In this document: one piece after another, positions 8,947-18,140 of the stretch
Numbering within the stretch: position 1 is the stretch's first letter
Layout: every line of letters starts with the position of its first letter
Assembly: GCF_027460065.1 (NCBI RefSeq)
Contig: NZ_JAPYZZ010000003.1
Location: 248,001 to 312,000, forward strand
DNA: 64,000 nucleotides
DNA from: Martinezella rhizogenes
Lineage (GTDB): Bacteria; Pseudomonadota; Alphaproteobacteria; Rhizobiales; Rhizobiaceae
Direction: 5' to 3'
Translations under genes and position numbers: made by a program
The notes under the pieces: generated by a model
The model's input: only the letters and a program-made list of their open reading frames with translations
The model's database searches: none
What the model was told of the DNA's origin: nothing

Positions 8947-9978
8947 TCAAGCTGCGACCTGACGCATGTACGTGGCCCCCGGCTTTGTCAGGACAACCCA
9001 AACGATACGGGCCAGCTTGGCAGCCAAAGCTACGGTCACCTTGTTAACATGCATTCTCAGCCGCAAGGTGTCGATCCAGACGCCAAGACGATCCTTGCCG
9101 CGATCGAGATGCAGCATACATTGAATGATCAAGCGACGAAGATAATTGTTGCCGCGTTTGCTGATGCCCAGGAGGTTCTGCTTCCCTCCGGTGGAATATT
9201 GTCGAGGCACCAGGCCCAGCCAAGCCGCAACGTCCCGGGCTTTGGAAAAGCGTGTCGGATCACCGATCGCGGAAAGTATGGCGGTTGCGCCAAGCGGCCC
9301 GATCCCCGGAATTGTCATAAGGCGTCTTGCGCGCTCGTCGGTATCGGCGATCTTCTCAATGTCGTCGGAGACCTGTCTGATCCGGGCTTCGAGCCGGCGG
9401 AAATCATCATGTAGATCTCGTGGAACAGATCGCGCCATAGGCGTCAGATCATTGTCGAGGTCATCCATAACCCGGCAAATGTCGACCTTGAATACGCCAG
9501 CTCCCTGCCGCATCGCGACACCATGCTCGAGGCAATGGGCGCGCATTTGGCAAATCAGGTTCGTCCGGGCCGATACCAGTCGGCTACGAACCTGGTGCAG
9601 CATTTGAAGGTCAACCTGATCCGCTTGCTTGACACCAACAAAACGCATTGTCGGTCGCGTTGCAGCCTCGGCGATTGCCGCGGCATCGATGATGTCATTC
9701 CTGTTCGACTTCACATAGGGCTTCACGAATTGCGCAGGGATAATGCAGACGAAATGACCCATCGTCTGCAGTTTGCGCGCGAGCCATTGCGATCCCGGGC
9801 AGGCTTCCATTCCAACAAGCGTCCGGTGAGCCCGTTCGAAAAACTGCAACAAAGTCTCACGTCGGAATTTGACGCGCTGAACGATCGCGCCTGAGCAATC
9901 AAGGCCCACGACATGGAAGAGGTTCTTTCCAATATCTACTCCAAAGACGGCGCACTCCTGCGGTTGGTTACGATTCAT
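8947..9978 (-). CDS. IS110-family DEDD transposase, intact
   Basis: A 343-residue recombinase. The N-terminal RuvC-like domain begins FGVDIGKNLFHVVGLD; VGMEACPGSQWLARKLQTMG and KPYVKSNRNDIIDAAAIAEA supply further acidic residues. The C-terminal transposase_20 domain has LMTIPGIGPLGATAILSAIG and AAWLGLVPRQYSTGGKQNLL, with the conserved Ser region. ATG 9978 was chosen because family homology begins at about residue 9; an upstream in-frame ATG at 10140 lies in the host IS3. Length is normal for the family. This is the only intact transposase reading frame among the elements before position 24000. Confidence 0.9.
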   Translation of the reverse strand: MNRNQPQECAVFGVDIGKNLFHVVGLDCSGAIVQRVKFRRETLLQFFERAHRTLVGMEACPGSQWLARKLQTMGHFVCIIPAQFVKPYVKSNRNDIIDAAAIAEAATRPTMRFVGVKQADQVDLQMLHQVRSRLVSARTNLICQMRAHCLEHGVAMRQGAGVFKVDICRVMDDLDNDLTPMARSVPRDLHDDFRRLEARIRQVSDDIEKIADTDERARRLMTIPGIGPLGATAILSAIGDPTRFSKARDVAAWLGLVPRQYSTGGKQNLLGISKRGNNYLRRLIIQCMLHLDRGKDRLGVWIDTLRLRMHVNKVTVALAAKLARIVWVVLTKPGATYMRQVAA

Positions 9979-10048
9979 AATCAGGGCCCTCCTTTGCCCA
10001 TCCCCACTATGCTCTCGGGAGACAACGCGGACCATCCCATTAGCTCTG

Positions 10049-10889
10049 AGGCCTGTCCGGAAGCGCAAGCTGATCGACGGGATGTTGGTGGATTGGGGCA
10101 TATCGATCCGACGGGCCTGCCAGGCGCTGAAGTTCGACACGTCGACCTATCACTACAAGTCCCGTCGCACCGAACAGGCCCCACTCGAGAGACGGATCAA
10201 GGAGATTTGCGAGACACGCGTGCGGTATGGCTACCCGGCGTGTCCATGTCCACTTGCGCCGCGATGGATGGAAGATCAATATGAAGAAGACGCGCAGGAT
10301 TTACAGCGAGTTAGGCCTTCAGCTGCGCAACAGGCATCCCAAGCGTCGGGTGAAGGCAAAGCTCAGAGACGATCGCCAGGAGGCGGTCGGGCCGAACGAT
10401 GTCTGGGCGATGGACTTTGTTCACGACCAGCTCGCGACCGGCAAGAAGCTACGCATCCTGACTGTGGTCGACACGCACTCGCGCTACTGCCCCGCCACCG
10501 ACGCACGGTTCACCTATCGCGGTGAGGATGTGGTTCAGACGCTGGAGCGTATCTGCAAGGGCATGGGCTATCCCAAAACGATCAGGGTCGATAATGGCAA
10601 CGAGTTCATCTCTCGCGACCTCGACCTTTGGGCCTACGCCAACAACGTCACTCTGGACTTCTCTCGGCCCGGAAAACCGACCGATAACGGCTTCATCTAG
10701 GCCTTCAACAACAAGCTTCGGGCCGAGTGCCTGAACGCGCATTGGTTCCTGACCCTTGCGGATTCGCGCGAAACGTTGGAGACTTGGCGTCGATACTACA
10801 ATGAGGATCGCCCTCATTCGGCAATCGGGTATAAGGTCCCGATTGCGATGCATAATCCCGGTGGCGCAACCAGCCCGTCATCGTGGTAA
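10049..10889 (+). pseudogene. IS3-family transposase OrfB, frameshift plus nonsense
   Basis: The right half of the IS3 element. It reads RKRKLIDGMLVDWGISIRRA and STYHYKSRRTEQAPLERRI, then loses frame at about 10234-10236, where one extra C in GGCTACCCGG changes the expected GYRRVHV. The frame resumes with DGWKINMKKTRRIY and the rve integrase core (DVWAMDFVHDQLATGKKLR, KTIRVDNGNEFISRDLDLWA). A TAG at 10698-10700 replaces the usual Glu of FIEAFN. It ends at TAA 10887-10889. Two independent lesions show a dead element. Confidence 0.88.
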
Positions 10890-10938
10890 CAGCCGGAAAA
10901 CTCCAATTCCCGGCGCTCCAAACTTGGGGCTTAGAGCA

Positions 10939-11211
10939 GGTGCCGAGGCCGCACACCCTCATCACTCCAGGAGGGCTATGTCGCCCCTACGCAGTTGGTA
11001 TTTTGCCATGTCCACATGTGGCGCAAGTTCGTCGATGCCGTGTGGCCGCCAAACGGCCCCATGTATCTTCGCGTTGTGTCGATTGCTGGGGAAAAATTGG
11101 CCTAGCCACGTAGATTTGTTATTTTCGAGGCTATATACGAAAAGAAACATTGTGCTTATGGGGCGGGAAATGGCCTGCCGACCTACGTAAAAGATTAGCC
11201 GGAGCGATTAA
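10939..11211. other. Gap between the IS3 element and the epimerase gene
   Basis: I see no convincing gene or RNA. Short open frames here have no recognisable family and no ribosome binding site. GC drops towards 11211, consistent with the start of the low-GC polysaccharide genes. A promoter for the following operon could lie at about 11100-11200, but no clear boxes were found. Confidence 0.3.
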
Positions 11212-12288
11212 ATGCGTGATTGTATTATAGTAACTGGTGGTGCGGGGTTTATAGGCTCAGCTCTCAGCAAGCTCATTTGCGCGTCTGGTCTGCCGGTGGT
11301 CGCTGTCGATAGCTTTCTTGAGCAGGTACATCCTAGTGGAGAACGGTCCGAATTTATGGACGACCGCGTCATTCTGCTGAAGCGGGACGTGCGAGACGCG
11401 AATACTTGGGCTGATCTCTTAGCGGAATACCGACCGGTGAAGGTCGTGCATTTGGCCGCGGAAACGGGAACAGCGCAGTCGCTTACCGAGGCAACACGTC
11501 ATGCCTCGGTCAATGTAGTCGGGACCACGGAAATGCTCGATGCGTTCGCACGCGCGAATGTTCGACCCAACCGCATCGTTTTGGCGTCAAGCCGCGCCAT
11601 TTATGGCGAGGGCATGTGGCGGGACACTTCGACTGGAGTAGATTTCTATCCGAAACCTCGGACCCACGAAATGTTGGCCCAAGGACAATGGGTACCCAGC
11701 GGCCCTAGCGGAGCCGCTGCTACACCCATCCCGCACAACGCATCGGTTGTCGTACCACGGCCGACCAGCGTATATGGAGCGACCAAGCTAGCACAGGAGC
11801 ACATTCTCGCTTCGTGGTGTGGAGCATTCGGGGTCCCGCTGAGTATACTGCGACTTCAAAATGTGTATGGCGAAGGGCAGTCACCCTATAATTCGTATAC
11901 CGGGATTATCAATGTATTTCATCGGCTTGCTCGAGAAGGTCAGGCGATACCAGTCTATGAAGATGGGCTTATAGGCCGCGACTTTGTTCACATTGATGAT
12001 GTCGTTAAAGTCATCGAAAGTGTCTTGGCAGACAATAGTGTGGTTGATCACAAATTTGACGTGGGCACCGGGACGGAAACGACCATCTTGGAAGCCGCCC
12101 AAGTGATTGCTGAACTGCATGGGGCAGCTAAGCCTGTGATTTGCGGCAAGTTTCGTGATGGAGATGTCAGAGCAGCTGTTGCAGACGTAGGTGCGATGCG
12201 CGCAACAACAGGTGTTTCGCCGAAGGTCTCGTTTGTCGAAGGTTCAAAGCGCGTCGGCAATTGGCTGATTCGTGGCGGACACATTTGA
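11212..12288 (+). CDS. NAD-dependent sugar-nucleotide epimerase/dehydratase
   Basis: A 358-residue extended SDR. It has [16 protein letters not shown] at the N-terminus, VVHLAAETGTAQSLTEATR, the Ser strand IVLASSRAIYGEG, and YGATKLAQEHIL with the catalytic Tyr/Lys pair. GRDFVHIDDVVKVIESVL near the C-terminus is typical of GalE/WbpP-type enzymes. An insertion of about 40 residues between the Ser and Tyr motifs (about residues 140-185) is longer than usual. It probably makes a nucleotide sugar for the adjacent glycosyltransferases; the substrate cannot be read from the sequence. Confidence 0.85.
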   Translation: MRDCIIVTGGAGFIGSALSKLICASGLPVVAVDSFLEQVHPSGERSEFMDDRVILLKRDVRDANTWADLLAEYRPVKVVHLAAETGTAQSLTEATRHASVNVVGTTEMLDAFARANVRPNRIVLASSRAIYGEGMWRDTSTGVDFYPKPRTHEMLAQGQWVPSGPSGAAATPIPHNASVVVPRPTSVYGATKLAQEHILASWCGAFGVPLSILRLQNVYGEGQSPYNSYTGIINVFHRLAREGQAIPVYEDGLIGRDFVHIDDVVKVIESVLADNSVVDHKFDVGTGTETTILEAAQVIAELHGAAKPVICGKFRDGDVRAAVADVGAMRATTGVSPKVSFVEGSKRVGNWLIRGGHI

Positions 12289-12342
12289 TAGGCGCATGCT
12301 CGCCGAACTACGGTAGCAGAATAAGACTAGAGAGTGGGGAAC

Positions 12343-13263
12343 ATGTTTCAGTTACCAAAAACAAGCCATTGTGGCGTGTCGATTCAGGTTCAATCAATTC
12401 TCTATCATGTAGATGAAACGTCGATCCGCAGAGCTCTGGAGTCCCTCACAAGGGCAATTGAACTCGCTGTAAGGGACGGGCACTGCACCGAGGTACGCGT
12501 GAGTTATGGCGATACGTCTGCGCAACGCTGTCTTTCTGAGGCCGCGCTTGAACGCTTGTCAACTGAATTTTCAGGGACATTTAAACTATCGTATCGTTTT
12601 TTTGACGAGAACCTTGGTTCCGCTCGAGGGCACAATCGCCTAGCGGAGCACGCGGATACCGACTTTCTGCTCATTCTCAATCCCGACGTTGTGGTCTCCC
12701 CACGGCTGTTCGAAAACATGCTTGCACCATTCAGTGACGAAAAGACGGGGATGGTGGAGGCTAAGCAACTTCCAATCGAGCACCCCAAGGCCTACGATCC
12801 AAATACCGGAGAGACAGGCTGGGCGACGACGGCTTGCGCGCTAACCCCAACTGCTCTTTTCAACGCGATTGAGGGGTTCGATGCAGATACATTTTTCCTG
12901 TATTGCGATGATGTCGATTATTCATGGCGCGTACGCGAGGCGGGATATAAGGTAATCTTCATGCCTAGTGCCGTCGTTTTTCACGACAAACGCGTCTCGC
13001 AACAAGGTGCTTGGCAGCCATCTAGTGCCGAACGTCGCTACTCGGCCGAGGCAGGTCTATTGATAGCCCACAAGTGGTCAAGACCCGATCTCGTTAAGAG
13101 AATTGCATCTAGATTTCGCAAGGGTGGTCCCGACGAACTAGCCGCGCTCAAGAAGTTCGAAGAGAAGGAAGCGGCTGGGACGCTGCCGACACCACGAGAC
13201 GCTGCCCATCGCATCGGCGGATTCGATGGTCATTTTTATACCAAGCATAGGTACATACTCTGA
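12343..13263 (+). CDS. GT2-family glycosyltransferase
   Basis: A 306-residue GT-A glycosyltransferase. FLLILNPDVVVSPRLFENML carries the DXD-like site, GWATTACALTPTALFNAIEG follows, and FFLYCDDVDYSWRVREAGYK is the acidic acceptor-side motif. A purine-rich AGTGGGGA stretch sits just before ATG 12343; an in-frame GTG at 12334 overlaps it and is less likely. The stop overlaps the next gene by one base (TGATG), so the genes are coupled. Confidence 0.82.
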   Translation: MFQLPKTSHCGVSIQVQSILYHVDETSIRRALESLTRAIELAVRDGHCTEVRVSYGDTSAQRCLSEAALERLSTEFSGTFKLSYRFFDENLGSARGHNRLAEHADTDFLLILNPDVVVSPRLFENMLAPFSDEKTGMVEAKQLPIEHPKAYDPNTGETGWATTACALTPTALFNAIEGFDADTFFLYCDDVDYSWRVREAGYKVIFMPSAVVFHDKRVSQQGAWQPSSAERRYSAEAGLLIAHKWSRPDLVKRIASRFRKGGPDELAALKKFEEKEAAGTLPTPRDAAHRIGGFDGHFYTKHRYIL

Positions 13264-15116
13264 TGTTGAACCTAGATGGACACTATGATCATGCATTTGA
13301 GCATGACAACGTTTACGGGCATGCGCTGGCATTACTTGCGCGATACCGAACCGTTGACCCGGAAGTGCGGGATAGAACGCGAACCGTTCATCTCGATCTA
13401 GGCTGTGGTTTTGGCCGAATTGCTGAACCGCTCACAGAGATACTCGAGCGCGACTACATTGGTATTGATGGTGCGGCAGAGGGTTTGCAATCGCTCAAGT
13501 TTCGCGGCTTCGAAGCCCATGAACTCCTGTTCGATACTTACGAGCAGACTTTGAACGCTCTTCGCGAGATCCTGGCTGGGCGACAGGTGGGCTCATTGAC
13601 AATGCTTGACACGCTCGAGCACTTGCCGAATGGCGATATGGTTTTGCGCGTGATTCGCGAGCTAATTGGCCAAACAAATGCTCCAGCGATTATTAGTGTC
13701 CCTAATGTTGCACACCGCGATATTGGCTTTAAATTGGCATTCGGTCATTGGGACTATACGCGCTCGGGTCTGCTCGACCACACACATACCAGGCTATTCA
13801 GTCGTATCTCGCTTAAGAGGACCTTTGGGGCAGCCGGGTTGCATATTGTTGACCGCAACGACGTGGATTTGGTTAGCAGCGACCAGTATTTCCCGGACAC
13901 TCACCCTGCGCTTGCAACGGGAACAACACTCCATTCCGTTTTGAAATCTTTGCGCGAGAATATTGATGATTCAGCCGTTGTAAATCAGTTTGTAAGTTTG
14001 GTTGTTGCAGGACCGCAAGTGACCGCCCACGCTTACCTTGAAGATAGTGCGCGGCACTCCGAACGTCCGTTCTTGTCAATTGTCATGCGGACTCAGGGCA
14101 AGCGTCCGCACTGCTTAGATGAGGCATTGACAGCGCTAGCTGGCCAAGAAGACCGAGACTTCGAGTTGCTTGTAGTCGGGCACAAATTGTCGCTTGAACA
14201 ACAGATGTCTGTAGAACGCGCGATAGAGGACACTCCAGAGTGGCTTCGCAACGCCACTCGGCTTATTCGAGTCTATGATGGCAACCGGACCCGACCGCTC
14301 AACCGCGGCTTTGAAGAAGCACTCGGGGAATATATTGCCATTCTGGACGATGACGACATTCCGATGGCGCACTGGGTTTCGACTTTCCGAACACTTGCAG
14401 AAAAGAAGCCGGGTGCAGTGCTCCGTGCGATTTGTGCCCGCCAAGACGTTGATACTGTGACTGTTGGCGGGAGAAAAGGGGTTCGCGCAGTCGGTGCATT
14501 CGACCCTTATCGGGCTGTCTTCGACATTGTCCAGCACTTGGTGATGAACCAATCTCCAACGTGCGCGCTCGCCTTTCCACATGGCGCGTTCCATGAACTC
14601 AACATCAGATTCGACGAATCGCTGACAACCACTGAAGACTGGGATTTTTTGCAACGGGTTGCGATCGTTGTCGGGGTAAGCTCGTCCCAAGAGATCACCT
14701 CAATCTATCATTGGTGGAAGCGGACAGAAGACTCCTCACGTACTGATCATAATGAAGCCGAGTGGAAGTCAAACCACCTCGCGATCTACGGGAAGATTGA
14801 CAACCTGCCGATCCTCCTGCCGCCCGGCTCTGCTCAACAGTTGCGTGATCTGTACAATCTGGCAATGATCGGAATGCCTGTGCATGAAGGAGACAGGGCG
14901 TCGTGTGAGAGAGAGATCACCGCAATTCTCTCTTCGAAAAGTTGGCGCTGGTCAGCACCCATGCGTTGGCCCGCAATGAGGAGAGGGCGAAAAGATCCTA
15001 GGGTCGAGGATCTTGCGAGCATGACATACTTACAACTTGCAACACTCTTGGCTCGCCTTCGGCGGTCGGGATCTTGGCGAAAAATGAGGATTTTTCATGG
15101 TGATCGGCGAAGGTAA
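13263..15116 (+). CDS. Bifunctional SAM methyltransferase-GT2 glycosyltransferase
   Basis: A 617-residue fusion. Residues about 35-200 form a class I methyltransferase: VHLDLGCGFGRIAEPLTE is the SAM-binding glycine loop and TMLDTLEHLPNGD the acidic motif. From about residue 270 a GT2 domain begins (PFLSIVMRTQGKRPHCLDEA) with GEYIAILDDDDIPMAHWV and TTEDWDFLQRVAIV. The basic C-terminus (RWPAMRRGRKDP) may bind membrane. Overlapping starts with both neighbours indicate one operon. A plausible role is adding and O-methylating a terminal sugar, which would cap a chain; this is inference. Confidence 0.82.
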   Translation: MLNLDGHYDHAFEHDNVYGHALALLARYRTVDPEVRDRTRTVHLDLGCGFGRIAEPLTEILERDYIGIDGAAEGLQSLKFRGFEAHELLFDTYEQTLNALREILAGRQVGSLTMLDTLEHLPNGDMVLRVIRELIGQTNAPAIISVPNVAHRDIGFKLAFGHWDYTRSGLLDHTHTRLFSRISLKRTFGAAGLHIVDRNDVDLVSSDQYFPDTHPALATGTTLHSVLKSLRENIDDSAVVNQFVSLVVAGPQVTAHAYLEDSARHSERPFLSIVMRTQGKRPHCLDEALTALAGQEDRDFELLVVGHKLSLEQQMSVERAIEDTPEWLRNATRLIRVYDGNRTRPLNRGFEEALGEYIAILDDDDIPMAHWVSTFRTLAEKKPGAVLRAICARQDVDTVTVGGRKGVRAVGAFDPYRAVFDIVQHLVMNQSPTCALAFPHGAFHELNIRFDESLTTTEDWDFLQRVAIVVGVSSSQEITSIYHWWKRTEDSSRTDHNEAEWKSNHLAIYGKIDNLPILLPPGSAQQLRDLYNLAMIGMPVHEGDRASCEREITAILSSKSWRWSAPMRWPAMRRGRKDPRVEDLASMTYLQLATLLARLRRSGSWRKMRIFHGDRRR

Positions 15117-16240
15117 TGACTGTGGTTCCAACTAGAACGCAGGAGCAGCATGCGAGTGAACAGCACGGAGACAACTTCGCCGCTATTCGACTGATCGCTG
15201 CTGTGCTTGTGGTTTTTGGTCATTCTTTTCCACTCTCCGGTGGTCATGGACCGGGTTATCTGGGTAGCCCGGTATCCACGCTCGCGGTGAAGGTGTTTTT
15301 TGTGATCAGCGGCTACCTCATATCGGAGAGTTGGGTGCGAGATCCGAACGTGGTGCGCTACCTTCTCCGGCGCAGTTTACGAATTTTTCCTGCTCTGATC
15401 ATTCTGTGCCTAGTCACTGTTCTCCTTGTGGGGCCAACACTCACGGTATTGCCTGTCAGTACCTACTTTGCCAAATCCGGTACATGGAGCTATTTTTGGA
15501 ATGTGGGCTTATTGCCCAACTACAGCTTGCCTGGCATGTTTGCGAGCAACATTTATCCCAACGCAGTAAATGGCTCGCTGTGGACGCTGCCAGTCGAATT
15601 CCTGATGTATCTCATCATGCCGCTTGTTCTTCTTCTGCCAATGTCTCGATATGCTGTGGTTGTTGCGGCGCTAGCGCTGTCAGCAGCTTCAGTTTGGTTT
15701 ACCCGCATACATATTCCCGATGCGCCCCCGGTCTTTTGGGGCACCAACTCGTTGAATGCACTGGAGATGGCGCCATATTTCCTCTGGGGGGCCGCATATC
15801 GATTGTGGTGCAAAAGGGGGCAATACCTGAATCTGCAGGTAGCTGTGCTCATGCTCCTGTTGCTCCCACTGCTTGCCACCGATTGGCTTCGCTCTGAGGT
15901 AGTGGCGCTGATTGTGGTGCCGTACCTAACTCTCGCATTCGGTCACGCTGCACAGCCAGTTTTTGCTTGGCTTGAGCGATACGGCGATTTTTCCTACGGG
16001 GCATATCTTTACGGCTTCTTATGCCAGCAGATTGTTGCACACTTCCTGCCTTCGGCCAATCATTGGCTAAACTTCTTTCTTGCTGTAGCTCCCACTCTGC
16101 TTCTCGGAGTGCTCTCTTGGAAGCTAATCGAAGAACCGGCTCTGAAGTTGAAGCCCCGTCAGAGGGTGAGGCGCGCAGAGGTGGTTGCCCCCGAGAGAGC
16201 AACACCGCCGTTTGCGGTTCAGCAGGGCGTGAGTACTTGA
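15116..16240 (+). CDS. Acyltransferase 3 family membrane protein
   Basis: A 374-residue integral membrane acyltransferase of the OafA/YrhL/NodX type. FAAIRLIAAVLVVFGHSF carries the family's catalytic His, VFFVISGYLISESW is the next signature, and NGSLWTLPVEFLMYLIMPLV matches the conserved WTL/PVE region. About ten hydrophobic helices are visible. It probably O-acetylates a surface polysaccharide. The ATG overlaps the upstream stop by one base. Confidence 0.88.
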   Translation: MTVVPTRTQEQHASEQHGDNFAAIRLIAAVLVVFGHSFPLSGGHGPGYLGSPVSTLAVKVFFVISGYLISESWVRDPNVVRYLLRRSLRIFPALIILCLVTVLLVGPTLTVLPVSTYFAKSGTWSYFWNVGLLPNYSLPGMFASNIYPNAVNGSLWTLPVEFLMYLIMPLVLLLPMSRYAVVVAALALSAASVWFTRIHIPDAPPVFWGTNSLNALEMAPYFLWGAAYRLWCKRGQYLNLQVAVLMLLLLPLLATDWLRSEVVALIVVPYLTLAFGHAAQPVFAWLERYGDFSYGAYLYGFLCQQIVAHFLPSANHWLNFFLAVAPTLLLGVLSWKLIEEPALKLKPRQRVRRAEVVAPERATPPFAVQQGVST

Positions 16241-16502
16241 CACGAGGTGCGGTAGACCGTGCGCTACATCGTGATCACTTACGATGACATGTCGCTAGAG
16301 CTTAAGTTCGTGTGCGATTTGTTGCCCCGAAGCATTGACCGACTATCGCTCCATACGCGGTCGAAGTCCGGATTCGGTCAAGCATTGTGGACCTACTAAG
16401 GGGATATCTCTATTTCGTCGCCGTGTGCCGCTTGTTGTTGCACATTTGGATGGCCGCGCGACTGAATTCTACAATTAGGTATGCTTAATAAAGGACTATA
16501 CG

Positions 16503-18140
16503 ATGGATGGAATTTCTATGACCACGCTTGAGAAAAAAGTAAATCGACTGATTGTTTATTTTTTCTGGGATGCCGATGGCATCGTTGATGATTATGTCAT
16601 TCATGCCCTAAATTCACTTTATAACTATGCATCCAAAGTCGTAGTAGTTGTAAATGGACATGTAAACGAAGATGGGTACAATAAGCTTAGCTCCGCGTCG
16701 AATACATTAATAATCAGAGAAAATTATGGACTTGATGCTTGGGCATACAAAGCAGCATTCGAGCAATTGGGATATGAGTATATTGCGGACTTTGATGAAG
16801 TTCTCGTTACAAACTTCACATTGTATGGCCCAGTACTTCCACTTTCAGATATGTTCAAAAAAATGGATTCAACAGCTTGCGATTTCTGGGGCTTGGCTGG
16901 CTATAATCAAAAAAAGACCGACGGCTTGGAAGTTCAGCATATTCAATCTTTTTTTGTTTCCTATCGTAGATCTTTAATTTCCACTAAAGATTTTGAAGAT
17001 TATTGGAATCAACTACCAAAAATTGAAAATTACGCAGACTCTGTTAATCTTCACGAGCTATCCCAGACTCCATATTTCGCGGCTCGCGGTTATACTTTCG
17101 CTAGCTGGGCATCAACTGAAAAATATGCCAACGTTTCTCCGGCAAACTTTATAATCACTTGTGCAGATCGTCTGTTGGTGGAGGATAGCTGCCCATTTAT
17201 AAAGCGGCGAGCACTCTTTTTTTCAAATGGTCGGTTTGAACCTGGAAGTGGTATTCAAAAGATCGAGCATATAACAAATTTCATCAAAAGTCGCACCGAC
17301 TATGATGTTTCCATGATTCTTGAAAACATGGCGAGAACTCAGAAACCAATTACGCCACCTGGCAACAACGTCGCCCTAGCTCAGAATCGTCCTGTCTCAC
17401 GTCTTCAAAAATATAAAATGAAAATTGGGTCACGTGTTCACCCGAGCCGAAAAGTTAGAAGGTCTTTCAGAAGGATACTTGCAGAAGAGACCAATGGCCC
17501 CGTTCCGTTCGAGCATGAAGATCTAATTTGGAAACGCTATCTAGATTGTTTTCGTTACAAAAAGCCTGAAGCTAATTTGATGGAGACATGGATTCCCAAT
17601 ATCCAACACATTGGTCGATATTCCTACGCCGCACCAGACATATGTATTGTGAGTGTAGGAACGGTTATTGGGTCATTCTGCTCTATTGGTCAAAGAGTTG
17701 TAATAGGGCATGGAAATCACCCAAAAGCGTTTTTATCGACGTCACCGTTTTTCTATTTCGATGAATTAGGTTTTAAATCTCAAAAAATGCCAACCTACGA
17801 CGGATTTTGGTACATTGAGCCTGTAATAATAGGCAACGACGTATGGATTGGGGATGGTGCCTGGATCAAGAATGGAGTTAAAATAGGAGATGGCGCAATT
17901 ATTGGTGCAAGAGCCGTTGTTACTAGGGATGTTCCTCCTTATGCCATTGTAGTAAGGAGTCCCGCACAAGTTATAGATTATAGATTTGATGAGGATACAA
18001 TCCAAACCCTTTTAGCTAGTAAATGGTGGGATTTACCGGATGATGTTATTCGTCAAATACCATTTGATGATATCGAAAGAGCGACATCATTTTTGACAGC
18101 ATTGAAAAAGGATGACAGCATTGAAATAGAGCGTCTCTAA
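16503..18140 (+). CDS. RgpF-like protein fused to a hexapeptide-repeat acetyltransferase
   Basis: A 545-residue fusion. The N-terminal half (about 10-270) resembles rhamnan synthesis protein F: LIVYFFWDADGIVDDYVIHA, IIRENYGLDAWAYKAAFEQL and EVLVTNFTLYGPV. The C-terminal part (about 355-520) is a left-handed beta-helix acetyltransferase: VSVGTVIGSFCSIGQRVVIG with the catalytic His in GHGNHPKA, then GNDVWIGDGAWIKNGVKIGD. Base composition is clearly more A+T-rich than all neighbours, pointing to recent transfer. IS5 sequence starts directly after its stop codon. Confidence 0.82.
   Translation: MDGISMTTLEKKVNRLIVYFFWDADGIVDDYVIHALNSLYNYASKVVVVVNGHVNEDGYNKLSSASNTLIIRENYGLDAWAYKAAFEQLGYEYIADFDEVLVTNFTLYGPVLPLSDMFKKMDSTACDFWGLAGYNQKKTDGLEVQHIQSFFVSYRRSLISTKDFEDYWNQLPKIENYADSVNLHELSQTPYFAARGYTFASWASTEKYANVSPANFIITCADRLLVEDSCPFIKRRALFFSNGRFEPGSGIQKIEHITNFIKSRTDYDVSMILENMARTQKPITPPGNNVALAQNRPVSRLQKYKMKIGSRVHPSRKVRRSFRRILAEETNGPVPFEHEDLIWKRYLDCFRYKKPEANLMETWIPNIQHIGRYSYAAPDICIVSVGTVIGSFCSIGQRVVIGHGNHPKAFLSTSPFFYFDELGFKSQKMPTYDGFWYIEPVIIGNDVWIGDGAWIKNGVKIGDGAIIGARAVVTRDVPPYAIVVRSPAQVIDYRFDEDTIQTLLASKWWDLPDDVIRQIPFDDIERATSFLTALKKDDSIEIERL

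Larger units (their letters stand above)
8693..10048 (-). mobile_element. IS110-family (IS1111-type) insertion sequence inside the IS3 element
   Basis: The interval between the two halves of the IS3 element holds one intact reverse-strand transposase and little else. Short inverted repeats lie just inside both ends: ATGGTCCGC at 8696-8704 and its complement at 10027-10035, with partial similarity continuing inward. Subterminal repeats and a long non-coding stretch 3' of the transposase (8693-8946) are features of the IS1111 subgroup. No target duplication is expected for this family. Confidence 0.75.
8352..10938 (+). mobile_element. IS3-family element (IS407-type), split by an IS1111-type element
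   Basis: Imperfect terminal inverted repeats: the left end reads TGCTCTGATCCCCAAAAACT and the reverse complement of the right end reads TGCTCTAAGCCCCAAGTTTG. The element contains a 5' orfA piece and a frameshifted, nonsense-mutated orfB, separated by a 1.36-kb insertion. The sequence TGCTCTGAT is duplicated at the left edge (8343-8360), so the exact boundary is uncertain by 9 bp. No target duplication was recognised. Confidence 0.7.

Noticed and set aside
8696..8962. Plus-strand open frame of 88 codons in the IS1111 3' region
   Set aside because: No start context, no family, low-complexity composition; better explained as non-coding element DNA.
9146..9607. Plus-strand frames opposite the IS110 transposase
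   Set aside because: Antisense shadows of a clear transposase.
8352..10938. Composite transposon carrying the glycosyltransferases
   Set aside because: The IS3 ends enclose only IS sequence; no matching second IS3 copy was found on the far side of the sugar genes.
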